A stretch of 64,000 bases of DNA from Rutidosis leptorrhynchoides. Lineage: Eukaryota > Streptophyta > Magnoliopsida > Asterales > Asteraceae. Made by a program: the position numbers and the translations under genes. Positions within the stretch are counted from its first letter, which is position 1; the number at the start of each line of letters is the position of its first letter. The stretch spans positions 19,384,001 to 19,448,000 of the forward strand of contig NC_092340.1 in assembly GCF_046630445.1 (NCBI RefSeq), read 5' to 3'. Below the pieces are notes generated by a model, which did no database searches, was not told the DNA's origin, and saw only the letters and a program-made list of their open reading frames with translations. Positions 21,799 to 34,280 of the stretch are shown here, one piece after another.

Positions 21799-24700
21799 AT
21801 AACCGTTCCAACAATAACAACAACCGCAACAACAACAATCCCAAAAATAACAACCAGAGGTAGAAACCATGCCAGAGGTGTGAAGGATACCATCCGACTG
21901 GACTTTGTAAGACATCGTGTACTAAGTGTAATAGAAAGGGTCATGGTACGACGAAGTGTGAAGTTTACGGACCAATGGCTAACAAGAATAAAGGAACAAA
22001 TAATGTCGGAACAAATAATACCGCCATTATTTGTTATGGATGTGGGAAGCCGGGTCATATCAGAAACGAATGCCCAAATCAGAGGAATACTAATGGACAG
22101 GGTCGCGGAAGAGTTTTCGATATTAATACGGCAGAAGCGCAAGAAGACCCGGAGCTTGTTACGGGTACGTTTCTTATTGATGAAAAACCTGCTTATGTTT
22201 TATTTGATTCGGGTACGGATAGAAGCTATATGAGTAGAGACTTTTGTGCTAAATTAAGTGGTCCATTGACGCCTATGAATAATAAATTTTTACTCGAATT
22301 AGCAAACGGTAAATTAATTTCGGCAGATAAAATATGTCGGAATCGAGAAATTAAACTGGTTAGCGAAACGTTTAAGATTGATTTGATACCAGTAGAGTTA
22401 GGGAGTTTTGAGGTGATAATTGGCATGGACTGGTTGAAAAAGGAGAGAGCAGAGATCGTATGTTACAAAAATGCAATTCGCATTGTACGAAAAGAAGGAA
22501 AACCCTTAATGGTGTACGGAGAAAAGAGCAACGCGAAGTTAAATCTTATTAGTAATTTGAAGGCGCAAAAACTAATAAGAAAAGGTTTTTACGTCATTCT
22601 AGCACACATCGAGGAAGTTAAACCTGAAGAAAAGAACATCAGTGATGTCCCCGTCGCAAAAGAATTTCTCGATGTATTTCCGAAAGAATTACCGGGATTA
22701 CCCCCACATCGATCCATTGAATTTCAAATAGACCTTGTACCAGGAGCTGCACCAATAGCTCGTGCTCCATACAGACTCGCACCCAGTGAAATGAAGGAAC
22801 TCCAAAACCAACTACAAGAACTTTTAGAGCGTGGTTTTATACGACCAAGTATATCACCATGGGGAGCTCCTGTTTTGTTTGTCAAAAAGAAGGATGGTAC
22901 ATTCAGGTTGTGTATCGACTACCGAGAGTTGAACAAACTTACCATCAAGAACCGTTATCCACTACCGAGAATCGACGACTTATTTGATCAACTACAAGGC
23001 TCGTCAGTTTATTTGAAGATTGATTTACGTTCTGGGTATCATCAAATGCGGGTGAAGGAGGATGATATTCCGAAGACTGCTTTCAGAACGCGTTACTGTC
23101 ATTACGAGTTTATGGTTATGCCGTTTGGGTTGACTAACGCACCAGCTGTGTTCATGGACCTCATGAACCGAGTGTGTGGATCATACCTTGACAAGTTTGT
23201 CATTGTTTTCATCGATGACATACTTATTTACTCAAAGAATGATCAAGAGCACGAAGAAAATTTGAGAAAAGTGCTAGAGTTGTTGAGGAAAGAAAAACTG
23301 TACGCTAAGTTTTCAAAGTGTGCATTTTGGTTGGAAGAAGTTCAATTCCTCGGACACATAGTGAACAAAGAAGGTATTCAGGTGGATCCAGCAAAGATTG
23401 AAACCGTTGAAAAGTGGGAAACCCCGAAAACTCTGAAGCATATACACCAATTTTTAGGACTGGCTGGTTACTACAGAAGGTTCATCCAAGATTTTTCCAA
23501 AATAGCAAAACCCTTGACTGCATTAACACATAAAGGGAAGAAATTTGAATGGAAGGGTGAGCAGGAGAAAGCGTTTCAATTGTTGAAGAAAAAGTTAACT
23601 ACGGCACCTATATTGTTATTGCCAGAAGGGAATGATGATTTTGTGATATATTGTGATGCCTCAAAGCAAGGCCTCGGTTGTGTATTAATGCAATGAACGA
23701 AGGTAATTTCTTATGCGTCCAGACAACTGAAGATTCACGAGCAAAATTATAAGACTCACGATTTGGAATTGGGCGCTGTTGTTTTTGCATTAAAGATTTG
23801 GAGGCACTACTTATATGGGGTCAAAAGTATTATATATACCGACCTCAAAAGTCTCCAACACATATTTAATCAGAAATAACTGAACATGAGGCAGCGTAAG
23901 TGAATTGAATTATTGAATGATTACGACTTTGAGATTCGTTACCACCCAGGGAAGGCGAATGTGGTAGCCGACGCTTTGAGTAGAAAGGACAGAGAACCTA
24001 TACGGGTAAAAGCTATGAATATAATTATTCGTACTAACCTTACTACTCAAATAAAGGAGGCGCATCAGGGAGTTGTAAAAGAAGGAAAGTTGAAGAATGA
24101 AGTACCCAAAGGATCGGAGAAACATATTAATATTCGGGAAGACGGAACCCGGTATAGGGCTGAAAGAATTTGGGTACCAAAGTTTGGAGATATGAGAGAA
24201 AAGGTACTTAAGGAAGCACATAAAACCAGATATTCAATACATCCCGGAGCGGGGAAGATGTACAAAGATCTCAAGAAACACTTTTGGTGGCCGGGTATGA
24301 AAGCCGATATTGCTAAATACGTAGGAGAATGTTTGACGTGTTCTAAGGTCAAAGCTGAACATCAGAAACCATCAAGCGGAATGAAAATGGGAAAACATTA
24401 CCATGGAATTCATTACTAAATTGCCAAGGACTGCAAGTGGTTATGATACAATTTGGGTAATAGTCGATCGTCTTATCATGTCAGCACACTTTCTGCCAAT
24501 GAGAGAAGATGATAAAATGGAGAAGTTGGCGCGATTATACTTGAAGGAAGTTGTCTCCAGACATGGAATACCAGTCTCTATTATCTCAGATAGGGATGGC
24601 AGATTTGTTTCAAGATTTTGGCAGACATTGCAACAAGCATTGGGGGACTCATCTAGACATGAGTACTGCTTATCATCAACAAACTGATAGGCAAAGTGAA

Positions 24701-25471
24701 AGGACGATACAGACCCTTGAAGACATGCTACGAGCATGTGTTATCGATTTCGGAAACAGTTGGGATCGACACCAACCGTTAGCAGATTTTTCCTACAACA
24801 ACAGTTACCATTCAAGCATTGAGATGGCGCCGTTTGAAGCACTTTATGGTAGAAAGTGCAGGTCTCCGATTTGTTGGAGTGAAGTGGGGGATATACATAT
24901 TACGGGTCCGGAGATAATACAAGAAACAACCGAAAAGATCATCCAAATTCAACGACGGTTGAAAACCGCCCAAAGTCGACAAAAGAGCTACGCTGACATT
25001 AAAAGAAAAGATATAGAATTTGAAATTGGAGAGATGGTCATGCTTAAAGTTTCACCTTGGAAAGGTGTTGTTCGATTTGGTAAACGAGGGAAATTAAATC
25101 CAAGGTATATTGGACCATTCAAGATTATTGATCGTGTTGGACCAGTAGCTTACCGACTTGAGTTACCTCAACAACTAGCGGTTGTACATAACACTTTCCA
25201 TGTCTCGAATTTGAAGAAATGTTTTGGTAAAGAAGATCTCACTATTTCGTTAGACGAAATCCAAATCAACGAAAAACTTCAATTCATCGAAGAACCCGTC
25301 GAAATAATGGATCGTGAGGTTAAAAGACTTAAGCAAAACAAGATACCAATTGTTAAGGTTCGATGGAATGCTCGTAGAGGACCCGAGTTCACCTGGGAAC
25401 GAGAAGATCAGATGAAGAAGAAATACCCGCACCTATTTCCAGAAGATACGTCAACACCTCCAACTGCTTAA
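21799..25471 (+). pseudogene. Unit A: Ty3/gypsy gag-pol, dead
   Basis: Order: gag zinc knuckles ([28 protein letters not shown]), protease ([10 protein letters not shown]), RT ([30 protein letters not shown]), RNase H ([11 protein letters not shown]), integrase zinc finger (HPGAGKMYKDLKKHFWWPG, ECLTCSK), integrase core ([23 protein letters not shown]) and a C-terminal chromodomain-like end ([19 protein letters not shown]). This order and the sequence style fit a Tekay/Del-type chromovirus. Breaks: a TAG in gag near 21862, TGA at 23694-23696, TAA near 23878, an in-frame loss relative to unit B near 24374, and a one-base gain in a G run near 24645. The 23694 and 23878 stops are shared with unit B. 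The N-terminal part of gag is not attached. Confidence 0.92.
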
Positions 25472-25506
25472 AATTTCGGGACGAAATTTATTTAACGGGT
25501 AGGTAC
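25472..25506 (+). promoter_or_regulatory. Polypurine-tract region with a perfect hairpin (unit A)
   Basis: AAATTTCGGGACGAAATTT (25471-25489) forms an 8-bp perfect stem with a 3-base loop, overlapping the pol stop codon. TTTAACGGGTAGGTAC leads into the LTR. The same block is at 37550-37585, and inverted at 46031-46066 and 62875-62910. Confidence 0.7.
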
Positions 25507-28063
25507 TGTAGTGACCCGAACTTTTCCATGTTTATATATATTAAATGAAATTGATATTTACATGATTAAGTGTTTCCAACATATTAAGCAATCAAACTTG
25601 TTAAGACTTGATTATTCGAAATGCGTTTCATGAAGACAATTGACCACCCAAGTTGACCGGCGATTCACGAACGTTAAAACTTGTAAAAACGACATGACAA
25701 TATATGTATGGATATACATATAGTTAAAATGAGATTATGATAAGTAAGTATCTCCATAAGTATATTAACAATGAGTTATATACATAAAAATGAGACTACT
25801 AAGTTAAGAAACTCGAAATGATATATATAACGATTATCGTTATTACAACGTCTTACTAAATACATATGTATCATATTAAGATATTGTTACACTATATTTA
25901 ACATGATAAAATGATAATTATATATATCATTAAGTATGTTAACAATGAACTACATATGTAAAACAAGACTACTAACTTAAGAATTTTGAAACGAGGCATA
26001 TATATAACGATTATCGTTGTAACGACATTTTAATGTATATATATTATATTAAGATATATTCATACATCATAATATCATAATAATGTAATAATTTAACATC
26101 TAATTAGATATAATAAACAATGGGTTAACAACATTAAATGAGATCGTTAACTTAAAGGTTTCAAAATAACACTTACATGTAACGACTAACGATGACTTAA
26201 CGACTCAGTCAAAATGTATATACATGTAGTGTATTTAGATGTATTAGTACACTTTTAAAAGACTTCAAGACACATATCAAAGTACATCTACTTAACAAAA
26301 ATGCTTACAATTGCATTCTCATTCATTTTCATCAACAATTCTACTCGTATGCAACTGTATTCGTACTCGTACAATACCCAGCTCCTAAACGTATATACTA
26401 TTGGTATATACACATAATAATTTAGCTCTTAGCAGCCCTATGTAGTCAACAAACATGTGGAACCAACATTTAGACAACTAGCATGACTTATGAGCAAGGA
26501 AACAAAAACAAGAACTCCTTTTAACCCCACTCACCTTCACCACTCACCACCTACTCCATTTCACTTCCAATTTTCTTCCCAATTCTCTCTCAAAATACAT
26601 ACACTCTTCCATGAACGTCTAAGTTACTATTTTTCCAGCAAAAATCATCAAATACAAGCTTTGGTTATTACCTATAATCATCATAAAAATAATTACTCAA
26701 GAACACATCGAGAACACTTCCAAGTTTACAAGTTTACTTCCAAGTTTCCTAATCCATTCCAAGCAATCATCTAAGATCAAGAAACCTTTGTTATTTACAG
26801 TGGGTTATCTTTCTAAATCAAGGTAATATTCATATTCAAGCTTTGATTCAATTTCTATAACTATAACTATCTTAATTCGAGTAATAATCTTACTTGAACT
26901 TGTTTTTGTGTCATGATTCTATTTCAAGAACTTCCAAGCCATCAAAGATCCTTTGAAGCTCAAGTTATTTTTTTAATTTCCAGTAGGTTTATCCACAAAA
27001 TCTGAGGTAGTAATGATTTTCATAACATCATTCGATTCTTATATATAAAACTCCCTTATTCGAAGGTTTAAACTTGTAATCACTTGAACATAGTTTAGTT
27101 AATACTAAACTTGTTCGCAAACAAAAGTTAATCCTTCTAACTTGACTTTTAAAATCAACTAAACACATGTTCTATATCTATATGATATGCTAACTTAATG
27201 ATTTAAAACCTGAAAACACGAAAAATACCGTAAAACCGGATATACGCCGTCGTAGTAACACCGCGGGCTGTTTTGGGTTAGTTAATTAAAAACTATGATA
27301 AACTTTGATTTAAAAGTTGTTCTTTTGGGAAAATTATTTTTCTTATGAACATGAAACTATATCCAAAATTCATGGTTAAACTCAAAGTGGAAGTATGTTT
27401 TCCAAAATGGTCATCTAGACGTCGTTCTTTCAACTGAAATGACTACCTTTACAAAAATGACTTGTAACCTGTATTTTCGACTATAAACTTATACTTTTCT
27501 ATTTGTATTCATAAACTTAAGTTCAATATAAAACCATAGCAACTTGAATCACTCAAAACGGATTTAAAACGAAGAAGTTATGGGTAAAACAAGATTGGAT
27601 ATTTTTACTTGTTGTAACTACGTGAAAATTGGTAACAAATCTATATTAATAATATCCTAGCTAACTCATATTGTATTATACATGTATTCTAATATATTAT
27701 GTAATCTTGGGATACCATATACACGTATACAAATGTTTTGACATATCATATCGACCCATGTATATATATTATTTGGAACAACCATAGACACTCTATATGC
27801 AGTAATGTTGGAGTTAGCTATACAGGGTTGAGGTTGATTCCAAAAATATATATACTTTGAGTTGTGATCTAGCCTGAGACGTGTATACACTGGGTCGTAG
27901 ATTGATTCAAGATAATATATATCGATTTATTTCTGTACATCTAACTGTGGATAACTAGTTGTAGGTTACTAACGAGGACAGCTGACTTAATAAACTTAAA
28001 ACATTAAAACGTATTAAAAATGTTGTAATTATATTTTGAACATACTTTGATATATATGTACAT
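25507..28063 (+). repeat. LTR1 of unit A, 5' portion
   Basis: Starts TGTAGTGACCCGAACTTTTC and matches 37586-40146 closely. It is interrupted at TACAT (28059-28063) by an LTR2-family element. The corresponding 3' portion is present only in unit B (40643-41549). An antisense ORF at 27666-27890 shows no sign of being a gene. Confidence 0.85.
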
Positions 28064-28554
28064 TGATCATATACATGGCATTGTATATGTGTGTTTTATT
28101 TGCTAAAGGCCGAAAGTAGAAATACGCGAACTCTAAAGCTAAGCTATGCAATATTCGCTGAAAATAAAGCACAGCAGTTATGTTTCCGCGTTAATAAGGG
28201 ACCGCGGTTTAATCAGCTGAGTTTCCGCTGACAGTTAGGTGATTCGCAGACCGCGGATATCTCGAATACTATAAATAGGGAGCTTGGCCTCTCATTTATG
28301 GGGGTTGATTCTCTGCCCTTTGCCCAAACCTTTGTGAATTTCACTTGTGACTTTGCCCAAGGAATTTCCACATCGAGTTACGGTGAATTATGCTAATTGA
28401 CAATCAAGACCGGGTCGGGGTGGTTGATCACTTGATAGTTAAAGTGAAAGACGATCATCGGGGCCCAAAATAATCATCAAACACTCCGTCCTCCATCATA
28501 ATCTTATTGCACTCAATCCGTAATTAAGTAACATCATTAATTAAGGATTGATCA
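28064..28554 (+). repeat. LTR2: 5' LTR of a second gypsy family
   Basis: 491 bp, starting TGATCATATACATGG and ending AAGGATTGATCA. It follows TACAT and is directly upstream of a primer-binding-site-like TTGGCGCCATCCGTGGGA. A TATA box in ACTATAAATAGGG lies near 28269-28281. The same 491-bp LTR stands alone at 40147-40637. Confidence 0.88.
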
Positions 28555-28556
28555 AT

Positions 28557-28573
28557 TGGCGCCATCCGTGGGA
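28557..28573 (+). promoter_or_regulatory. Primer-binding site of the LTR2 element
   Basis: TGGCGCCATCCGTGGGA, two bases after LTR2, resembles the TGGCGCC-type sites of Tat/Athila-lineage gypsy elements. Confidence 0.75.
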
Positions 28574-28715
28574 CACGTTTTATAAATTGAACTCGAAATT
28601 TTTTGTTTTGAGCCATCAAACAATTAATACGTCGGTTTAAATTCAATCGTGTTTTTGTTATGATGATTTGCAGGTGCTTTTTCAAAGGCGTAATCAGTTG
28701 ATTTGTTAGACAGTC

Positions 28716-30010
28716 ATGATGACAAAAGCGAAGCAAACAGGCGTTTCTGCGAATGCTGATGCACTACCTAGCGATTCGCCGAACGTCATGATATTTCCAT
28801 TGCAAGCAAATGCTAGCATAACTGCGGGAAAATCGGTTCAAGAACCGATTGCTAAAACATCTGCGGCAAATAATGCTAGTGATTCACAGCTAGAAGTTGC
28901 TGCTGAAAAAATGGTTGCACGCAGATCATTGTTGCAAAACCGCGAAGAAACAATTACTGAAGGAAAGCGAATAAAGGCTTTGGCTGGCAAATCTAGCCTG
29001 CGAACTGACAAAATTGGTGGCACTACCATGGAACAGGCTAAAAAAGATGCCAAATGTAGTCGCGAGTCCCGCATACCGCGAACTTACCTATGGCCATTAA
29101 ATGATTCGGGATCACAGGTTGATCGCCTAGTTATTGAGCGAAACGATAGTGATAGTGATAATGTAGAAGAACGCGTTAATTTGAATTCCGCATATAACTC
29201 AAAAATGGCTAAGGCGCCAAGAGAAGAAAGCGAATTTTCTGATGATTCGGATAGCGTGAAAGAGTTTGTTAAAGTACCACATGTTAAGCGAAAACGCCCA
29301 CCAACACCTTTCCCTCGTTATGGGGAAGAAGGTGAAGCATATGATGCTGCCCTCAGAGAAAATGCTCAAAATTTTTGGCGGATGCTTTCAGAAGCATTGC
29401 GCCAAAGTCAATGCAATATAAGTTTGAACAGCCAAATTTCTTGCAAGATATGATTGCCAAGTTTTGTGCAGAGAATGCAGATACTCGCACAAAAAAGGCA
29501 ACTGAATCACTATTGCCGCGGACAAGTTTGTCCAATATATTTTTGATTATCCAATTGTTTCTCTGCCAATTGTGCCGGCAACTTTAGGAGTTTATTCGGG
29601 TTTAACCGATCCTTTAGATTTTCTGCAGCGCTTCGAAGGGGTGGTGAATACCTATAACTCGGATGAACCAGTTGCGTGTAGAGTGTTCCCCATGGCTTTG
29701 CAAGGGTCAGCAAGGGAGTGGTTTCATAGTCTGCAATCTCGCAGTATTATTGGCTTTGTTGATTTGCGTGAAAAATTTTTGTTACAGTTTCAAAATCTTT
29801 TGCCGCAGAAAAAGACACATATAGAATGTCACGATATTAAGAAAGTCAACAAGGAAAATTTGAACGCATTACTTACGCGATACATTTACGAGTGCCAAAA
29901 AATTCCAAGATTGAATGAAGATCAGAAAATTTCTGATTTTTTGCATGCTATTAATCCGCAGCGACATCCAACTCTTGTGCGAAGATTGCGAAGAGATGTA
30001 CCACCACCAC
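28716..30010 (+). pseudogene. LTR2-family gag, frameshifted
   Basis: The leading frame (28716-29453) starts MMTKAKQTGVSANADALPS and is rich in charged residues. The frame changes near 29375-29450 and again near 29570. The retrotransposon gag core then reads GVYSGLTDPLDFLQRFEGVV, CRVFPMALQGSAREWF and LREKFLLQFQ (29572-30000). Together with the TGGCGCC primer site this suggests the Tat lineage. No LTR2-type pol follows: around 29995-30015, at CCACCACC-type sequence, it changes into the Asn-rich gag of the other gypsy family. Confidence 0.78.
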
Positions 30011-30073
30011 AACCGCAACTTTAACCGCAACAACAATAACAATCCCAACAACAACTACAACAACTACAATAAC
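30011..30073 (+). pseudogene. Unit B: Asn-rich gag fragment, left of the solo LTR
   Basis: Read in the frame CAC CAC AAC CGC, it gives NRNFNRNNNNNPNNNYNNYN-type sequence, the low-complexity gag linker that continues at 34281 beyond the solo LTR. It ends with ATAAC (30069-30073), the TSD of the solo LTR. Confidence 0.65.
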
Positions 30074-31389
30074 TGTAATACCCCGTCCTAATCCATCCGG
30101 ACGAAGTCTTCAACAACTGGTATCATCACGATGAACTGACGTCTAAATGCCATGAACGACTCCATGTAATATCTTTAAAATGAGCAAATGCACAGCGAAA
30201 GATTTCTTTCATACCTGAGAATAAACATGCTTTCAAGTGTCAACCAAAAGGTTGGTGAGTTCATAAGTTTATCATAAAACAATAAAATTCATCATTTTGA
30301 TAGACCACAAGATTTAAATGATGCATGGTACAAATGGGCCCGAATCCTATACCCACCTGTAATGTACATGCGATATCTTTCAAATACAGTATACCTTTCT
30401 CATGTACAAAACTATATTTTATAAAGCTTAGCAGAGTAGGTTCGTATCCTTTTCTCCCCCGTAGGTTGCCTCGCGATTTTTAAATAATCGTGCACATATC
30501 TCGTGCACAAAAACTAATACACATAACATGTGTATAAAAATCATTCTCTTGATACATAACATTCACATTAATTGGTGGCAATTATCATGTGCACATAATT
30601 CAATGGTGGCAATTATCATGTCCACATAATTCAATGGTAGCAATTATCATGTCCACATAATTCAATTGTGGCAATTATCATGTCCACATAATTCAATAAT
30701 AATCCGCAGAACTTCTGTCTGCATAATAATTCATTCGAGGAAGGTTTTGCTTGTGTCTATCTCGTCAAACATTTATAAAATGCATTTCATGTATTCGCAG
30801 TTCAAAATATATTTCAAAAGCATTTAATAAAGCAGTTGTAAAACAGCGCATGTATTCTCAGTCCCAAAAATATAATGAGTAAAAAGGAAGCAAATGAACT
30901 CACCTAATGTATTTTGTAGTAAAAATACATATGACTATACTGAACAACTGAACAATGCAGGGTTAGCCTCGGATTCACAAACCTATATTATTTATATATA
31001 TTAAAACATATAATAACAACTAACAAGATTATATATATTAATAATTTTACATATCGTATTACTAAATAAGTTATATTTATCCTATATACTTTAATTATTT
31101 AATATTTACTTGTATAATACATTTATTAATATAGTAAATACTTATTAGAGTAGTTTAATAATATAATATTTATTCTTTATCATAATATATTAAAATAGAA
31201 ATTTGTTTCAAGGTTCATATGTGATAAGAATATATATTTATATTAATTAATATATTTTATATATAGCTTACTAAATGTCATTTTAATAATAAAAATCTAG
31301 TTATATGTAATATTAATATATTTGTAATGTATTTTGTAAAATAATATTTATTTGTAATAATATCAATAATAGTGATAATAATAATGATA

Positions 31390-31435
<46 letters not shown>

Positions 31436-32817
31436 AATTAATAGTGATAACAATAATAATAATAATACTAATAATCATAATCATATATACCATATTTAAA
31501 CTTAATTATATTTTAAATAATAATTTCGTCTTATCTTCATATCTTAACCTTTATCTTAATACTTTTAATAACATCTAATCCTGAGAATCACAATATTAAT
31601 ATTTATATCTTATTTTAATTTGTGTATTTTGTTTTGATATCGATTCAGGAAAACAGAACCGATGGATCTGCATGTTGTGGCCCAAGTTGTTAAGTCCAAA
31701 AGATAATGCAATTTTGATGGTCCATTAATAACTAAATTTGTTGGGCCTTAAAGAGTTTAAGCCCATAAAATCATTCGATGGCCTTTAAAAAAAATTCCAG
31801 TCCCCCTTATGACTCCCGGTTCCATCTTTTCCCCAATTCCTTCGATCCCCAAATTAGATCAACGCGTACCCCTAGCTCCAATCAATTCGCAGAAAGAGAA
31901 AAAAATATACACCATCATCGTAAAATCCATCAACAATCATCATCTTCATTAACAGAGCCATCGAGGAACAATCCTTCATGAACAGCAGATCTTCGATTCG
32001 TCATCATGCTTGTTCGAGATCATCTCCAGTATTCGTCTCCATCGTCAATCATCATTCTTCATCAATCGTTCAAGTAATTGGTCCATTAACGAATCAAATA
32101 GGTAATTAGTTCATTTATATTTTTCTTATTTCTTCATTCATTAATATGTTCTGTACTTTTAATTGAATCGGACACGAGTGGTAATAAATTGTTTTCACGA
32201 AGGTTTGATGATAAACGGTTTTAGTTAAAGACTTGTTTCTGATTTCAGTTTTTAATTGTAGTAATTGTGATTATTAAATAACGAACAGTTGTATGTGTTA
32301 TTTGATTGAATAGCCATCAAAAGGCAATCATATGTGTTTGGTTAAGTAGGTCTTGATAGGGGTATTCATGGTGGTTTAGAACTGGCTATTTAGTAGTAGA
32401 AGTTGCACATCATATAATTTGGTGATTTAATAGAAATCTTAAATGAAAGAGTGGCAGCTACAAGTATTTAGCTTTAGGTATCGAATAGTAGAAACAAAAG
32501 TGGTTGGTCGGGTTCTTGGGTGCAAACCAAACTGAACACAATCGCAGTAGAAGTTTTCATAAAAATGGGTGATGATTGAGTGGTGTTTTGAAGGTGATGG
32601 CAGGCGTTTTGAGTATCATGGTACCTCTCAACATCTGTTAGGTATCAGGTAATAAAGTTTCAAAATTTTGACCTTAATTGTCATTGCAACATGACCTTGT
32701 AATGATCTCTCTTGTAGACAGCCTTTGGATTATGAATGAAAGTATCATATCAGGTATTTATATCAATTCATTTTATGAAATCTTATATATCTATTAAGCA
32801 TACTTTCACTCTTTCAT

Positions 32818-32857
<40 letters not shown>

Positions 32858-34280
32858 ATGTGCTTTAATCAAAGGTTTGTTGTGGGTCTTACCAGAGTTG
32901 CAGTAGCAGCATTTGAAGACAATGGTGTTGGTGTTTCAAGTGAATTTCTGGGTCTGGGTTGAAGACTGATACCGAAACAGAAAACTGAAGCAGTAGCACA
33001 TGATGCAGGTAGGATAGTGGTGTTTGGTTTGTTTGTGCAGGTGAAACAGAAATAAACAAGCTGTGACACCAGTCACTTATGGTGGTGGTTGATAAACTGG
33101 AAAGGAGTTGATCGAGTTTGGTCTATTGTCTAAACCATGAAACTGGTAATGTTGTTATTAAGTATCCGGATATGGTGTAGTTGTATATGTATAAGCAGGT
33201 GATTGATGGCCTCGGTGACGTTAAGCCAAGGGTATGGATGGCTAACAAGTACTCAAAGATATCAAATGAGATTGTGGTGATGGGTTCGTGAAAAGAAATA
33301 GCAAAAATAGAAATGATAGAAGCATTTTACAAATGGTTTTCATGGTGGTGGTGCTCATGGTGGAGTGGTTATTTTTTATATCTAGTATGTAATGTAATAT
33401 GTATATACATAGAGAGGATGATGTTTTGGGTTGTTAGTCATACAAGCAATAGTAGTGACTATAAAGGAATTAATCATTCGAACAGTTGGTGATTATGTAG
33501 TGGTTTAATCAAATCAAGAAGAAGATTTAAAGTGAAGGAAGATGTTGATGTCTAACAAATTCGTACGAATGATCTTGATGTGTATCAATTTTAGACAAGA
33601 AAACAAAAAGATATAAAAAGCTTGATGAGGACGTCAACAGTATTCGATCTGTATTAGTTGAATCCTATAATATTAAAGAATGAATATATTAATAATTAAT
33701 AATACTAATAATAATAGTAATATTAATAATAATTTTATAAATAATGATAATGATAAAAATAACAAAAATGTTAATAATAATAAAAGGTATTAGATTCCTA
33801 GTAATAATATTAAATTATAATAATACTGATAATTCTTAATAGTAATGATAATAATATCTAATAATACAAATGATATAAAAGATATAACAAATTACATGTA
33901 TTCTATTTTCATATTATAACCTTAATGATACTTATAATACTATTAATAATTATTGTAAGTATAACGACTTATATTTATATCCATTTTCATAATAATAATA
34001 ATTCTTAATATCAATACTTAATAATAATAATTCTTAATTCAATTGATTAAATTTTATTTTTTTCAATTATTATATTTATTTACATTTATATATGTATACA
34101 CCTGTACATATTTATTTATAAATAATTGTTCGTGAATCGTCGGGATTAGTCAAAGGTTAAATGAATCCATGAAAACAAAATTCAAAATTTTTTGAGACTT
34201 ATCTAACAGACTTTGCTTATCGTGTCGGAAACATATAAAGATTAAGTTTGAATTTGGTCGGAAATTCTCGGGTCGTCACA
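30074..34280 (-). mobile_element. R-type gypsy solo LTR, complete, in unit B gag
   Basis: 4,207 bp with canonical ends (minus strand TGTGACGACCC ... GGGGTATTACA), flanked by a perfect 5-bp TSD ATAAC at 30069-30073 and 34281-34285. No internal retrotransposon region remains, so it is a solo LTR left by LTR-LTR recombination. It contains ATT/TAA-rich simple sequence (31370-31480), a (TA)n tract at about 32819-32853 and the uninterrupted MULE target site TAATGATAA at 33742-33750. No gene was seen. Confidence 0.9.

Noticed and set aside
27666-27890. 74-codon antisense ORF in LTR1, also at 39749-39973
   Set aside because: The second copy is only the tandem duplicate. The related block at 48700-48960 keeps the DNA but not the frame, so there is no sign of protein constraint.
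31278-31578. Ile-rich ORFs on both strands, also at 58569-58860 and 60717-61022
   Set aside because: They are ATT/TAA simple sequence in LTRs.
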